Assembly: GCF_000424445.1 (NCBI RefSeq)
Contig: NZ_AUJX01000005.1
Location: forward strand, 1 to 64,000
Direction of reading: 5' to 3'
DNA length: 64,000 nt
Origin: Oribacterium sp. NK2B42
Lineage (GTDB): Bacteria; Bacillota; Clostridia; Lachnospirales; Lachnospiraceae
Shown: one piece after another, positions 23,868-33,869 of the stretch
Layout: each line of letters starts with the position of its first letter
How positions within the stretch are numbered: position 1 is the stretch's first letter
The notes under the pieces: generated by a model
Databases searched by the model: none
What the model was told of the DNA's origin: nothing
Seen by the model: only the letters and a program-made list of their open reading frames with translations
Made by a program: the position numbers and the translations under genes

Positions 23868-25262
23868 ATGGGTGTTACCACATTTAAAGGTGGCGTCCAT
23901 CCCTACGACGGCAAGGATCTTGCAAAGGATCAGGCTATTGTAGAGCTTAAGCCGCAGGGGGTTATGGTTTATCCGGTATCTCAGCACATAGGTGCTCCCG
24001 CAAAACCTGTAGTGGAAAAGGGAGATCATGTCCTTGTGGGGCAGAAGATTGCTGAGGCAGGCGGATTCGTTTCCAGCCCGGTTATCTGTTCAGTTTCAGG
24101 TACCGTAAAGGCTATTGAGAAGCGACTCACAGCCGGTGGAGCCGTAGTGGATGCTATCGTCGTTGACAACGACCAGAATTATGAAGCTATTGAAGGTTTC
24201 GGTCAGGCAAGAGACTATACAAAGTTAAGCCGTGATGAGATCGTCAACATCGTCAAGGAGGCTGGTATCGTTGGTCTTGGAGGTGCCGGATTCCCGACAT
24301 CAGTTAAACTCATGCCCAAAAACATTGACAAGATTGATTATTTCCTTGTTAATGCCGCAGAGTGTGAGCCATATCTTACATCTGATTACAGAGATATGAT
24401 GGAGACTCCCGAAAAGATCATCGGCGGTCTCAAGGTCATCCTCTCTATTTTCCCTAACGCTAAAGGTGTTATCTGTGTAGAAGACAACAAGCCCGATGCC
24501 ATCAGGCTTCTTACAGAGAAGGCTCAGGGCGAGTCAAACATAGAGGTTGCCGCTCTTCAGACAAAGTACCCTCAGGGTGGTGAGCGTCAGCTTATCTATG
24601 CTGTAACAGGCAGAAAGATCAACTCCTCCATGCTTCCTGCAGATGCAGGCTGCGTAGTTGACAATGCAGACACCGTAGTTGCTATCTATGAAGCTGTATG
24701 CGAGTCAAAGCCTCTCGTCAGAAAGATCGTAACTGTTACAGGCGATGCAGTGGCAAAGCCGGGTAACTTTAAAGTACCTCTCGGTATGAACTACCAGGAG
24801 ATCATCGATCAGGCAGGCGGATTCAAGGCAGATCCCGAAAAAATCATCTGCGGCGGTCCCATGATGGGTATCCCTCTTTTCAAGCTCGATATCCCGGTTG
24901 CCAAGAATTCATCATCAATTCTTGCACTGCTTCATGATCCTGTATCTTCAGAGCCCACAACAGCATGTATCAACTGTGGACGCTGCGTTGAAGCATGTCC
25001 CGAGAATCTTGTTCCCACAATGCTTATGAAAGCAGGTCTCAGCAAGGATACATCAAAGTTCGCAGAGCTTTACGGTATGGAGTGTATTGAGTGCGGCTGC
25101 TGTTCATATGTATGCCCTGCCAAGAGACCTCTTACCCAGGCTTTCAAACAGATGAAGCGCCTTGTCAATGCAGAGAAGAGAGCTGCTGCCGCAAAGGCAA
25201 AGGCTGAAGCCGAAGCAAAGGCAAAAGAAGAAACAAAATCTACTGAGGAGGTGAAGAAATGA
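23868..25262 (+). CDS. rnfC: Rnf complex subunit RnfC
   Basis: Peripheral subunit thought to interact with NAD and pass electrons within the ferredoxin:NAD oxidoreductase. 464 aa. The NADH-binding region shows GLGGAGFPTSVKLMP and the FMN-type YFLVNAAECEPYLTSDYR. Two 4Fe-4S motifs lie near the C-terminus: CINCGRCVEACP and CIECGCCSYVCP. The C-terminus is a short Lys/Ala/Glu-rich coiled tail. TTGGAGG precedes the ATG. It opens the clostridial operon order C-D-G-E-A-B, with a 4-nt overlap into rnfD. Confidence 0.96.
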   Translation: MGVTTFKGGVHPYDGKDLAKDQAIVELKPQGVMVYPVSQHIGAPAKPVVEKGDHVLVGQKIAEAGGFVSSPVICSVSGTVKAIEKRLTAGGAVVDAIVVDNDQNYEAIEGFGQARDYTKLSRDEIVNIVKEAGIVGLGGAGFPTSVKLMPKNIDKIDYFLVNAAECEPYLTSDYRDMMETPEKIIGGLKVILSIFPNAKGVICVEDNKPDAIRLLTEKAQGESNIEVAALQTKYPQGGERQLIYAVTGRKINSSMLPADAGCVVDNADTVVAIYEAVCESKPLVRKIVTVTGDAVAKPGNFKVPLGMNYQEIIDQAGGFKADPEKIICGGPMMGIPLFKLDIPVAKNSSSILALLHDPVSSEPTTACINCGRCVEACPENLVPTMLMKAGLSKDTSKFAELYGMECIECGCCSYVCPAKRPLTQAFKQMKRLVNAEKRAAAAKAKAEAEAKAKEETKSTEEVKK

Positions 25263-26206
25263 ATAAGATGTTGAATCTTTCCTCAAATCCTCACATTCGT
25301 GATGAAGTTACCACTTCCGAGATCATGCGTGATGTTGTTATCGCCATGATTCCCACAACTCTCTACGGTATCATACAGTGGGGCTTTAATGCTGCCCTGG
25401 TTGTTATTCTGACAGTGGCATTTGCAGTACTTTCAGAGTATGCCTATGAGAAATTCATGAAGATGACTGTTACCGTAGGTGACTGGTCAGCTGCGGTAAC
25501 AGGTCTTATCCTTGCACTTAACTGCCCGCCGGATATCCCTGTATGGATTCCCTGCGTAGGTGCTGTTTTCGCCATCATCGTTATCAAGATGCTTTACGGC
25601 GGACTCGGAAAGAACTGGATGAACCCGGCTCTTGGTGCAAGATGTTTCCTTCTTATCTCTTTCGCAGGAAAGATGACGGGTTGGACAGTAGTAGGACCGG
25701 ACGCCATGTCAGGTGCAACACCGCTTGCTTTCATGAAGGCCGGCGGAGATATGGCCAAGGTAGACCTTATGAACCTTTTCCTTGGACGCATCCCCGGAAC
25801 CATCGGTGAGGTTTCAAAGCTCTGTCTCCTTTTAGGTGCAGCTTACCTTATCATTAAGAAGGTAATATCTCCAAAGATACCTTGTATCTATATCGCAACA
25901 GTAGCAGTCTTCACACTGCTTTTCGGCGGACACGGATTTGATATCAACTATGTCCTGTGCGAGATCCTTGGCGGTGGACTTATCTTCGGTGCCTTCTTCA
26001 TGGCAACTGATTATGTTACATCACCTATCACTCCGAAGGGACAGATTGTTTACGCAATCATCCTTGGTGTCATGACAGGACTTTTCCGTCTGTTCGGTGG
26101 TTCTGCAGAGGGCGTTTCCTATGCGATCATCCTTACAAACATTATCGTTCCTGTTATAAACCTTAAGACTATTCCAAAGGCATTCGGAAGGGAGGGTGAG
26201 AAGTAA
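25259..26206 (+). CDS. rnfD: Rnf complex subunit RnfD (flavinylated membrane subunit)
   Basis: An integral membrane subunit related to NqrB. 315 aa with about nine hydrophobic helices. The covalent FMN motif DAMSGAT gives a candidate acceptor Thr154. Other family segments are GGLGKNWMNPALGARCFL and TDYVTSPITPKGQ. The start overlaps rnfC (ATGA) and the stop overlaps the rnfG start by one base. Maturation would need ApbE. Confidence 0.96.
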   Translation: MNKMLNLSSNPHIRDEVTTSEIMRDVVIAMIPTTLYGIIQWGFNAALVVILTVAFAVLSEYAYEKFMKMTVTVGDWSAAVTGLILALNCPPDIPVWIPCVGAVFAIIVIKMLYGGLGKNWMNPALGARCFLLISFAGKMTGWTVVGPDAMSGATPLAFMKAGGDMAKVDLMNLFLGRIPGTIGEVSKLCLLLGAAYLIIKKVISPKIPCIYIATVAVFTLLFGGHGFDINYVLCEILGGGLIFGAFFMATDYVTSPITPKGQIVYAIILGVMTGLFRLFGGSAEGVSYAIILTNIIVPVINLKTIPKAFGREGEK

Positions 26207-26814
26207 TGAAGAAAGAATCTTTTGTAAAAGACGCCCTCATCCTTACAGCCATCACTCTTGTATCAGGATTACTCCTTGGTGCGGTTTACGGAATGACAAA
26301 GGACCAGATCGATGCTATTAAGAATGCTTCCACCATCGCTTCTTATCAGGCGGTTATGGCAGCAGAATCCTATGATGATGAGACCTACGCAGAAACTTTG
26401 GAAACAGCGAAATCAGAAGGAACCGTATCCGCAGACAACGGCGGAGCAGAGCTCCTTTCCGTAGTTGCCGCAAAGGATGCATCCGGCGCAGAGATCGGAT
26501 ACATCGTGAAGGCACAGGCTGCAGGTTACGGCGGAAACGTTGTAGTTGTTATCGGTGTTGACAGTGACTTAAAGGTCACAGGCATTTCCTTCCCTGAAAC
26601 ACTCCCTGAGACTGCCGGTCTCGGACAGAGAGCTCTGGAGCCTCAGTTCTATGAGCAGTTTGCAGGCAAGGGAACAAACTTAAGTGTCAAGAAGGGCGGC
26701 GGAGCAGGAGAGAGCGAAATCGATGCCATCTCAGGTGCTACCATGACTTCTACAGCGGTTGTTAACTCAACCAATGCTGCAACTGAGTTTGTTCAGAAAT
26801 ACATCGTAAAGTGA
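26206..26814 (+). CDS. rnfG: Rnf complex subunit RnfG (flavinylated)
   Basis: 202 aa with one N-terminal membrane helix (residues 8-30) and an extracytoplasmic FMN_bind domain. The flavinylation motif DAISGAT gives candidate Thr179. The family segment LPETAGLGQRA lies near residue 135. It relays electrons across or along the membrane in Rnf. GGGAGG precedes the start. Its FMN_bind fold is the same as the four repeats of the protein at 16195. Confidence 0.95.
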   Translation: MKKESFVKDALILTAITLVSGLLLGAVYGMTKDQIDAIKNASTIASYQAVMAAESYDDETYAETLETAKSEGTVSADNGGAELLSVVAAKDASGAEIGYIVKAQAAGYGGNVVVVIGVDSDLKVTGISFPETLPETAGLGQRALEPQFYEQFAGKGTNLSVKKGGGAGESEIDAISGATMTSTAVVNSTNAATEFVQKYIVK

Positions 26815-26829
26815 AGGAGGTCGTGATAA

Positions 26830-27531
26830 ATGAATAATAAATATCTTGAAAGAATTTATAACGGCATTATCAAGGAAAATCCTACCTTCATCCTTATGCT
26901 TGGTATGTGTCCTACACTTGCTACAACAACAAGTGCGTTCAATGCCATCGGTATGGGTCTTTCCACTACTGCCGTTCTTATGTTTTCAAACATGGTGATC
27001 TCCGGACTCAGAAATATCATCCCCAACAGAGTGAGACTTCCGGGCGAGATCGTAGTTATAGCATCCCTCGTTACCATAGTACAGCTTCTCATGCAGGCCT
27101 ATACACCTGCTGTATACGAGGCACTGGGAATCTATATCCCTCTCATCGTAGTTAACTGTATCATCCTCGGAAGAGCAGAGGCGTATGCGCTTTTCAATAC
27201 TCCTGTCCTTTCCTTCTGTGACGGTCTCGGCATGGGTATCGGATTTACACTTGCATTAACAGTTCTCGGTTCAGTTCGTGAGCTCATCGGAAAGGGTTCG
27301 ATCTTCGGATTCCAGCTTATCCCTGAGGAGTTCAGCATCGGTATCTTTGCTCTTGCTCCCGGTGCGTTCATCGTGCTTGCGTTCCTTTCAGCCATCCAGA
27401 ACAAACTTAAGCTTCCTTCAGCCACAAACGGCGGAGAAGAAGTCCCTGAGTTCGTTACTTCAGGCGATCTGCTTGGCGCATTTAATAAGATAGAAGAAGC
27501 TCCAGCTTCTGAAGTTAAGAAGGAGGCGTGA
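26830..27531 (+). CDS. rnfE: Rnf complex subunit RnfE
   Basis: An integral membrane subunit paired with RnfA, related to NqrD/E. 233 aa and about six helices. The family-typical N-terminus (NPTFILMLGMCPTLATTTSA), the central VNCIILGRAEAYA and the segment DGLGMGIGFTLAL are present. AAGGAGG lies 10 nt before the ATG. The C-terminal 35 residues form a polar cytosolic tail longer than usual. Confidence 0.95.
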   Translation: MNNKYLERIYNGIIKENPTFILMLGMCPTLATTTSAFNAIGMGLSTTAVLMFSNMVISGLRNIIPNRVRLPGEIVVIASLVTIVQLLMQAYTPAVYEALGIYIPLIVVNCIILGRAEAYALFNTPVLSFCDGLGMGIGFTLALTVLGSVRELIGKGSIFGFQLIPEEFSIGIFALAPGAFIVLAFLSAIQNKLKLPSATNGGEEVPEFVTSGDLLGAFNKIEEAPASEVKKEA

Positions 27532-27533
27532 GC

Positions 27534-28148
27534 ATGTTAGATCTGTTATTGATTGCAATTAAATATTCACTCGTATCAAACGTTGTACTGTCCCAGTTCC
27601 TCGGAATCTGTGCTTTCCTTGGTGTTTCCAAGAAGGTCGATTCTTCAAAGGGTATGGGCGCAGCCGTTATCTTCGTTATCGTGCTTGCATCCCTGGTTTC
27701 CCACGCAATCTACGTGGTATTCATGGCTGCATCATCACCTTTGTGCAAGGCTCTGGGTCTTAAGGATGGTCTTGAGTATCTCACAACCATCGTTTTCATC
27801 CTGGTAATCGCTGCGCTGGTTCAGCTGGTTGAGATGTTTATGAAGAAGAATATGAAGGGTCTCTATGACGCTCTCGGTGTTTTCCTTCCGCTTATCACAA
27901 CAAACTGTGCCGTTCTCGGTGTTGCATTGAATAACGTAACTTATGGATACAATTTCGCAGAATGTCTCGTATACGGCCTCGGTATCTCCATCGGATTTGC
28001 ACTTGCTCTTATCCTTATGGCATTTATCAGAGAGAACGTTATCGAGGGCAATGACAGCATCCCGAAGTCATTCCAGGGATCACCTATCGTGCTCCTCACA
28101 GCCGGACTTATGGCTATAGCATTCTTCGGATTTGCCGGTCTTGTATAA
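27534..28148 (+). CDS. rnfA: Rnf complex subunit RnfA
   Basis: An integral membrane subunit homologous to RnfE with opposite topology. 204 aa from the ATG at 27534, which has AAGGAGG at ideal spacing; a GTG at 27528 would add two residues. Conserved segments are NVVLSQFLGICAFLGVS and LITTNCAVLGVALNN, the latter including a Cys that in the family helps bind the intramembrane iron centre between RnfA and RnfE. Confidence 0.95.
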   Translation: MLDLLLIAIKYSLVSNVVLSQFLGICAFLGVSKKVDSSKGMGAAVIFVIVLASLVSHAIYVVFMAASSPLCKALGLKDGLEYLTTIVFILVIAALVQLVEMFMKKNMKGLYDALGVFLPLITTNCAVLGVALNNVTYGYNFAECLVYGLGISIGFALALILMAFIRENVIEGNDSIPKSFQGSPIVLLTAGLMAIAFFGFAGLV

Positions 28149-28160
28149 GGAGGTAACGAC

Positions 28161-29090
28161 GTGATAGTAACATTTATTTTGGTCGCTGCCGTACTTGTAG
28201 GTGCGACCGGACTTATCCTTGGCTTGTTCCTCGGAGTAGCATCCGAAAAGTTCAAGGTAGAAGTTGATGAAACAGAAGCAAACGTAAGAGCAGCTCTTCC
28301 CGGCAACAACTGCGGTGCCTGCGGTTTCCCGGGTTGTGACGGTTGTGCAAAGGCTATCGCATCAGGCGAAGCTCCCGTAGATCAGTGTCCTGTAGGCGGT
28401 CCTGCTGTTGCAGCAAAAATTGCTGCAATCATGGGTACAAACGCATCAGGCGAACAGGCTGATAAGAAGGTTGCTTACGTAAGATGCCAGGGTGATTGTG
28501 ATAAGGCAAAGCAAGCCTACCACTACACCGGAATCGCAGACTGCCGTGACCTCTCGGTTGTACCTAACGGTTCAGAAAAAGAGTGTCCTTACAGCTGCTG
28601 CGGATACGGAACCTGCGTTAAGGCATGTAAGTTCGATGCCATCCACATCGTAAACGGAGTGGCAAAGGTTGATAAGGAAAAGTGTGTTGCCTGCGGAGCC
28701 TGCGTTAAGGCATGTCCAAAGAACATCATCGCCATCGTTCCTTATAAGAAGAAGCACATCGTTTCCTGCCAGAATCATTTGAAGGGTAAGCAGGTTAAGG
28801 ATTCCTGCTCCATCGGATGTATCGCCTGCGGAATGTGCGAAAAGAATTGTCCTTTCGATGCGATCCATGTCATTGATGGTCTTGCAGTTATGAATGATAA
28901 GTGTAAGGACTGTGGTATCTGTGCCCAGAAGTGTCCTACAGGTGCTATTACAGGCAAGCGTCCTGTAAAGCCTGCCGCACCAAAGGCACCGGCTGCAGCT
29001 CCTGCCGCTACAGAAGCCAAGGCTTCGGCACCCGCTCCGGCAGAAAAACCTGCAGAGCAGCCTAAAGATACAACATCTGCCAATGCCTGA
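28161..29090 (+). CDS. rnfB: Rnf complex subunit RnfB (ferredoxin-like)
   Basis: The entry point for ferredoxin electrons. 309 aa, GTG start after AAGGAGG. An N-terminal membrane helix (residues 3-25) leads to a 4Fe-4S motif, NNCGACGFPGCDGCA, and CPVGGPAVA. Then come several ferredoxin CxxCxxCxxxCP clusters, including CCGYGTCVKACKFDA, CVACGACVKACPKN, CIACGMCEKNCPFDA and CKDCGICAQKCPTGA. An Ala/Pro/Lys-rich tail of about 40 residues ends the protein. It is the last gene of the operon and is followed by a strong terminator. Confidence 0.96.
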   Translation: MIVTFILVAAVLVGATGLILGLFLGVASEKFKVEVDETEANVRAALPGNNCGACGFPGCDGCAKAIASGEAPVDQCPVGGPAVAAKIAAIMGTNASGEQADKKVAYVRCQGDCDKAKQAYHYTGIADCRDLSVVPNGSEKECPYSCCGYGTCVKACKFDAIHIVNGVAKVDKEKCVACGACVKACPKNIIAIVPYKKKHIVSCQNHLKGKQVKDSCSIGCIACGMCEKNCPFDAIHVIDGLAVMNDKCKDCGICAQKCPTGAITGKRPVKPAAPKAPAAAPAATEAKASAPAPAEKPAEQPKDTTSANA

Positions 29091-29119
29091 TAGAAAATAA
29101 TTTCTATAGACCAAGATGG

Positions 29120-29160
29120 AAAAACCCCTCACCTCATAAGAGGTGAGGGGTTTTTCTTTT
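29120..29160 (+). terminator. Rho-independent terminator of the rnf operon
   Basis: The stem AAAACCCCTCACCTC and its complement around a 4-nt loop, followed by T-rich sequence. Confidence 0.95.
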
Positions 29161-29267
29161 GCCATCGTTCCTTTACCGATGTCTGCATCAGCATTAATCA
29201 CCACCTGTAAAAATCACGTTCTGATTCCCATAAGTTAATTTCAAAACTCAATTTACAATTTGGGGGA

Positions 29268-29387
29268 AATTATACGTAACAGTTCAGTCGGTGGGCCAGG
29301 GGGACGGGGTTGGTGGTCCATTTTAGGAAAATGGACCACCAACCCCGTCCCCCTGGCCCACCGACTGAGCTGTTACAATTATACGTA
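29268..29387. mobile_element. MITE-like palindromic element, copy 2, with 11-bp flanking repeats
   Basis: Near-perfect 49-bp arms (29276-29324 and 29328-29376) with a 3-nt loop start GTAACAGTTCAGTCGG and contain GGGGGACGGGG. The direct repeat AATTATACGTA flanks it at 29268-29278 and 29377-29387. The same terminal sequence as at 408 and 60606 and the flanking duplication argue for insertion of a small mobile element. It lies between the rnf terminator and the V-ATPase operon. Confidence 0.65.
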
Positions 29388-29450
29388 TTTTATTCATTCT
29401 AACTCAACAGAATTATTGCCTTTGACGGAGAATTAGTGTAAAATTTAACA

Positions 29451-29459
29451 TTGTATACA
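29451..29459. promoter_or_regulatory. TTGTATACA motif upstream of the V-ATPase operon
   Basis: The third TTGTATACA in the window; the other two lie upstream of rnf. A Rex-like half-site TTAACA is immediately upstream. No clear promoter was found in 29388-29703; the rest of this 316-nt gap shows nothing recognisable. Confidence 0.3.
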
Positions 29460-29703
29460 TAGGGATTCCGAAATTTATTTTTCTATTATCCTCATATAAA
29501 GCGTATCGAACAATATTTGCCAACCACTTACGGATACGCAGAAATACACTCACACATCCGTATGTTTCTTCCCGGAAAACAGCGAATGGCAGAGTGTTTT
29601 ATTTTACAGTGCGGAAACTAATTATATTTTGGAAATTGCCGAAAATACGAAGGTAGAAAAGTTTTATCAAAAAGCATGTCGACTTTTTACTAGGAGGAAA
29701 CTT

Positions 29704-30264
29704 ATGGAATTACAGATTCAGGATTTGGTCACATCGATCCGTAAAGAGGGTATCGATGCTGCCAACACAGAGGCAGAATCTATCATTGCAGAAGCTAAGA
29801 AAAAAGCTGCTGCGATTGTTTCCGATGCCAAGGCAGAAGCAGCAAATGCCAAAGCCGCAGCAGAAAAGGAAATCGGGATCATGAAGGAAAGTGCTTCTGT
29901 CAGCGCCGAGCAGGCAAAACGGGATGCCATGCTTGCATTTAAAACAGAAGTCCAGACCGTGTTTGAGAACATACTCAAAAATGATGTAAAAAAATCACTG
30001 TCTGAAAAGTCACTCGCAAAGCTCATTCGCGCAGCGGTTGCCGGCGAAGACGTATCCAAGTATACCGCCGAAGTAGCCGATGTTTCAGACGCTTTAAAGA
30101 GCGAGCTTGCGGAGGAGATCAGGAACGGACTTGAGATCAAACCCACAAAGAACGTGAAAGCAGGCTTCCGTCTTGCGGCTAATGACGGATCCGGATATTT
30201 TGATTGTACCGAAGATGAAATTGCCGAGATGATGATGCCGTACTTCAGAAACCTTGAGATTTAA
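29704..30264 (+). CDS. atpE: V-type ATPase subunit E (peripheral stalk)
   Basis: 186 aa. The N-terminal two thirds are a long Ala/Lys/Glu-rich helix typical of the stator stalk, and the C-terminal globular part ends with PYFRNLEI. TAGGAGGAAACTT precedes the ATG at 29704; the upstream in-frame codons are an extension without a ribosome site. First gene of a seven-gene operon. Confidence 0.9.
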   Translation: MELQIQDLVTSIRKEGIDAANTEAESIIAEAKKKAAAIVSDAKAEAANAKAAAEKEIGIMKESASVSAEQAKRDAMLAFKTEVQTVFENILKNDVKKSLSEKSLAKLIRAAVAGEDVSKYTAEVADVSDALKSELAEEIRNGLEIKPTKNVKAGFRLAANDGSGYFDCTEDEIAEMMMPYFRNLEI

Positions 30265-30277
30265 ACGGAGGTAAAAG

Positions 30278-30799
30278 ATGGCTGCATATTATTATCTGAT
30301 ATCAAGCCTGCCTGACCTCAAAAGCGACGGAGATATGCCTCTGAGCTACCAGGAATTCCTTGACCTTTGTGAATCACAGGTAAGTGAATCCAATTATAAG
30401 CTTCTAAAGGATTTAACATTATCCTCAACAGATGGTCCTCTTATCAAGGAGTGGAACCGGGTTTACGGGTCTCTCACGAAAGAGCTTAACTATCAGCGAA
30501 GCATGAAGCTTGGAAAGACTTACCCGACACCCGAAACAAAGGATTTCATGACCACCCAGGTTGTCAGCTCCGCTCTTGCAGCGAAGGATCCTCTGGAAGC
30601 AGAAAAGATCTTGCTGGACTATGAATTCCAACAGCTTGATGAACTTGTAGGTTTACACATGTTCGACGATCAAGTATTGTTCGGATATGCAGTAAAGCTA
30701 AAATTACTGGAGCGTCAGGGCTGCTTTGATCACGATAAGGGCAGTACGGAATTCCGACAGCTACTTGGTGAGGTACAGCAGCGCGTTTACAATTTGTAA
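30278..30799 (+). CDS. DUF2764 protein of the V-ATPase operon
   Basis: 173 aa, beginning AAYYYLISSLPDLKSDGD, which matches the DUF2764 family found between subunits E and A in spirochaete and Bacteroides V-ATPase operons. Its function is not established; it may take the place of the missing C subunit. The predicted fold is mostly helical. Spacing to both neighbours is 13-27 nt, so it is part of the operon. Confidence 0.8.
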   Translation: MAAYYYLISSLPDLKSDGDMPLSYQEFLDLCESQVSESNYKLLKDLTLSSTDGPLIKEWNRVYGSLTKELNYQRSMKLGKTYPTPETKDFMTTQVVSSALAAKDPLEAEKILLDYEFQQLDELVGLHMFDDQVLFGYAVKLKLLERQGCFDHDKGSTEFRQLLGEVQQRVYNL

Positions 30800-30826
30800 T
30801 TAATATAAATAAATCGGGAGACTTAT

Positions 30827-32557
30827 ATGGAAACAGTAACAGGACATGTGACTGGCATCAATAGTAACATGGCGAATGTAAGCTTCGACGGAGCTGTGCG
30901 CAAGAATGAAGTAGGTTATATTCTTGTGGGCGACAAGCGTCTGAAGGGCGAGGTCATTCGTATTACTAACGGCGTAGCCAGCATGCAGATTTATGAGATG
31001 TCAAACGGCATCAAAGTCGGTGATCCGGTAGAATTCACCGGAGAGCTGATGAGCGTTGATCTGGGCCCGGGCATCCTGACTCAGATTTATGACGGACTTC
31101 AGAACCCACTTCCTGAACTAGCAGAGCAGTGCGGTTTCTTCTTACAGAGAGGTGTTTACCTTGACGCTATCCCTAACCGCGACTGGGAGTTTACTCCGGT
31201 AGCCAAGGTTGGTGATAATGTTGTTGCCGGTGACACCATCGGTACCGTACCTGAGGGTATATTTACCCACAAGATCATGGTTCCCTTTACATTAAAGGGC
31301 GAAGACTGGGTTGTTAAATCCATCAAGGATAAAGGCTCCTACAATGTTCGTTCAACCATTTGCGTTATCGGAAATGGAGCAGGAGAGGAAAAAGAGCTTT
31401 CCATGGTCATCACCCAGCCTATCAAGCAGCCTATCAAGTGCTATGAAGAGAGGCTGAGACCTGATGAACCTCTTATTATGAAGCTCCGCTGCGTGGATGC
31501 ATTCCTTCCTGTAGCAAAGGGCGGAACCTTCTGTGTTCCCGGACCCTTCGGAGCAGGAAAAACCGTTCTCCAGCACATGGAGGCAAAAAACGGTGAAGCA
31601 GATATCGTTGTTATCGCAGCCTGCGGAGAGCGTGCAGGTGAGGTAGTTGAAGTTCTTACAGAGTTCCCTGAGTTGGATGATCCACGTACAGGTCGTTCAC
31701 TTATGGAAAGAACCATCATCATCTGTAACACCTCTTCAATGCCTGTTGCAGCGAGAGAAGCATCCTGCTACACAGCCGTAACAATCGCAGAGTATTACAG
31801 ACAGATGGGACTTAACGTTCTCCTTCTTGCAGACTCAACTTCACGTTGGGCTCAGGCCATGAGAGAGATGAGCGGACGTCTCGAGGAGATTCCGGGAGAG
31901 GAAGCTTTCCCTGCATATCTGGAGTCAACCATCGCTTCCTTCTATGAAAGAGCCGGAAAGGTTCGTCTTAAGGACGGTTCTATCGGTTCCGTAACCATCG
32001 GTGGAACAGTATCCCCTGCCGGCGGTAACTTCGAGGAACCTGTTACTCAGGCAACTCTTAAGGTTGTAGGTGCATTCCACGGTCTTTCCCGTGAGAGATC
32101 CGATGCCCGTAAGTATCCGGCCATCCACCCTATGGATTCCTGGTCAAAATATACAGGAATCATCGACATGGAACTCGTAGAGAAGGCAAGAGCTATCCTC
32201 CGCAGAAGTATCGAGATCAACCAGATGATGAAGGTTGTCGGCGAAGAAGGTACCACAGCGGAAGATTATATCACCTATCAGAAGGGTGAACTTCTCGATG
32301 CGGTTTATCTGCAGCAGAACTCCTTCGATCCTATCGATGCAGCCTGCCCTCCGGAGAGACAGATAATCGAGTTTAATGTCCTTTATGATGCATTGATGCA
32401 GAAGTATGACCTCGAAGATAAAGACGAGATCCGTTCTTTCTTCAACCAGTTAAGACAGGAATTCCTTGATTGGCATGGAACTGTTTTTGAAACACCTGAG
32501 TTTGAAGCACAGAAGACCAAGATCACGGATTTATATAAATCGAAGGCATTAGCTTAG
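30827..32557 (+). CDS. atpA: V-type ATPase catalytic subunit A
   Basis: The ATP-hydrolysing or synthesising subunit, 576 aa. Walker [12 protein letters not shown] lies near residue 240; the catalytic Glu lies in GERAGEV, followed by [33 protein letters not shown]. The non-homologous insert that distinguishes A subunits from F-type beta is present before the P-loop. Preceded by GGGAGAC. Confidence 0.97.
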   Translation: METVTGHVTGINSNMANVSFDGAVRKNEVGYILVGDKRLKGEVIRITNGVASMQIYEMSNGIKVGDPVEFTGELMSVDLGPGILTQIYDGLQNPLPELAEQCGFFLQRGVYLDAIPNRDWEFTPVAKVGDNVVAGDTIGTVPEGIFTHKIMVPFTLKGEDWVVKSIKDKGSYNVRSTICVIGNGAGEEKELSMVITQPIKQPIKCYEERLRPDEPLIMKLRCVDAFLPVAKGGTFCVPGPFGAGKTVLQHMEAKNGEADIVVIAACGERAGEVVEVLTEFPELDDPRTGRSLMERTIIICNTSSMPVAAREASCYTAVTIAEYYRQMGLNVLLLADSTSRWAQAMREMSGRLEEIPGEEAFPAYLESTIASFYERAGKVRLKDGSIGSVTIGGTVSPAGGNFEEPVTQATLKVVGAFHGLSRERSDARKYPAIHPMDSWSKYTGIIDMELVEKARAILRRSIEINQMMKVVGEEGTTAEDYITYQKGELLDAVYLQQNSFDPIDAACPPERQIIEFNVLYDALMQKYDLEDKDEIRSFFNQLRQEFLDWHGTVFETPEFEAQKTKITDLYKSKALA

Positions 32558-32565
32558 GAGGTCTT

Positions 32566-33858
32566 ATGCAGAAAGTATATACAAAAATCGAGTCAATCGT
32601 CGGCAACGTTGTTACCGTCAAGGCAGAGGGAGTCAAAAACGGTGACCTTGCTTTGGTAGGAGACAGCTATGCCAATGTTATAAAACTGGACAAGGATATC
32701 GTTTCGCTTCAGGTCTTTGCGGGCGCACAGGGCGTTAGCACAAATGACCCGGTTCGTTTCCTTGGCAGACCGATGCAGGTTTCCTTCTCATCACACCTTT
32801 TAGGTCGTATATTTGACGGTGCCGGCATCCCGAGAGACAATGGGCCTGCTCTTACAGAAAATATGATAGATATCGGCGGTCCTTCCTTTAACCCTGCAAA
32901 GCGTATCGTTCCGAAGAAGATGATCCGTACCGGTATCCCTATGATCGATATGTTCAACACTCTCGTTGAGAGTCAGAAGCTTCCGATCTTCTCCGTATCC
33001 GGAGAACCTTATAATCAGCTTCTTTCACGTATCGCCATGCAGGCAGAGGTTGACGTTATCGTTCTTGGCGGAATGGGTCTCAAGTATGATGACTACCTGG
33101 CATTCCGTGACACTCTTGAAAAAGGCGGTGCCATGAGCCACACAGTTATGTTCATACATACTGCTGCGGATCCTACCGTTGAGAGTACACTTGTTCCCGA
33201 TATGTCACTTGCAGTAGCAGAGCAGTTCGCTCTTGAAGGAAAGAAAGTACTTGTACTCCTTACAGATATGACAAGCTACTGTGATGCTCAGAAAGAGCTT
33301 GCCATCACCATGGAGCAGGTTCCTTCAAACCGTGGTTACCCGGGAGACCTTTACAGTACACTTGCTTCCCGTTATGAGAAGGCAGTTGCCATCGAAGGTG
33401 CAGGTTCCATCACTATCCTTGGTGTAACCACCATGCCGGGTGATGACGTAACCCACCCTGTTCCTGATAATACGGGATACATCACAGAGGGTCAGTTCTA
33501 TCTTAAGAACGGACACATCGAGCCCTTCGGTTCACTGTCCAGACTTAAGCAGAACGTTAACGGCACAACCCGTGATGACCACAGAGCACTTATGGATGGT
33601 ATGATCAAGCTCTATGCACAGTACAAGGAAAGTCTTGAGAAAAAGTCCATGGGCTTTACCATGAGTGCATGGGATGACAAGCTTCTTAAGTATGGTGAGA
33701 TGTTCGAGTCCAAGCTTATGGACCTTAGTGTTAACATTCCGCTGGAAGCTGCTCTTGATCTTGGCTGGGAGATCCTTGCCGATTGTTTTGAGCCTAATGA
33801 GACAGGTCTCAAGACAAACCTCATCAAGGAAAGATGGCCAAAGAAGTTGGATGATTAA
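32566..33858 (+). CDS. atpB: V-type ATPase regulatory subunit B
   Basis: 430 aa. As expected for subunit B, the P-loop position is degenerate ([16 protein letters not shown] in place of GxxGxGKT), so it binds nucleotide at the interface without catalysis. ADMSLAV-type and [15 protein letters not shown] segments are present. It starts 8 nt after atpA with AGGAGG. Confidence 0.96.
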   Translation: MQKVYTKIESIVGNVVTVKAEGVKNGDLALVGDSYANVIKLDKDIVSLQVFAGAQGVSTNDPVRFLGRPMQVSFSSHLLGRIFDGAGIPRDNGPALTENMIDIGGPSFNPAKRIVPKKMIRTGIPMIDMFNTLVESQKLPIFSVSGEPYNQLLSRIAMQAEVDVIVLGGMGLKYDDYLAFRDTLEKGGAMSHTVMFIHTAADPTVESTLVPDMSLAVAEQFALEGKKVLVLLTDMTSYCDAQKELAITMEQVPSNRGYPGDLYSTLASRYEKAVAIEGAGSITILGVTTMPGDDVTHPVPDNTGYITEGQFYLKNGHIEPFGSLSRLKQNVNGTTRDDHRALMDGMIKLYAQYKESLEKKSMGFTMSAWDDKLLKYGEMFESKLMDLSVNIPLEAALDLGWEILADCFEPNETGLKTNLIKERWPKKLDD

Positions 33859-33869
33859 AGGAGCGGTTT

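Noticed and set aside
29428-29460. V-ATPase promoter from TTGACG at 29422 to TATACA
   Set aside because: The spacing of about 26 nt is far too long for a sigma-A promoter and no better -10 was found at 17 nt.
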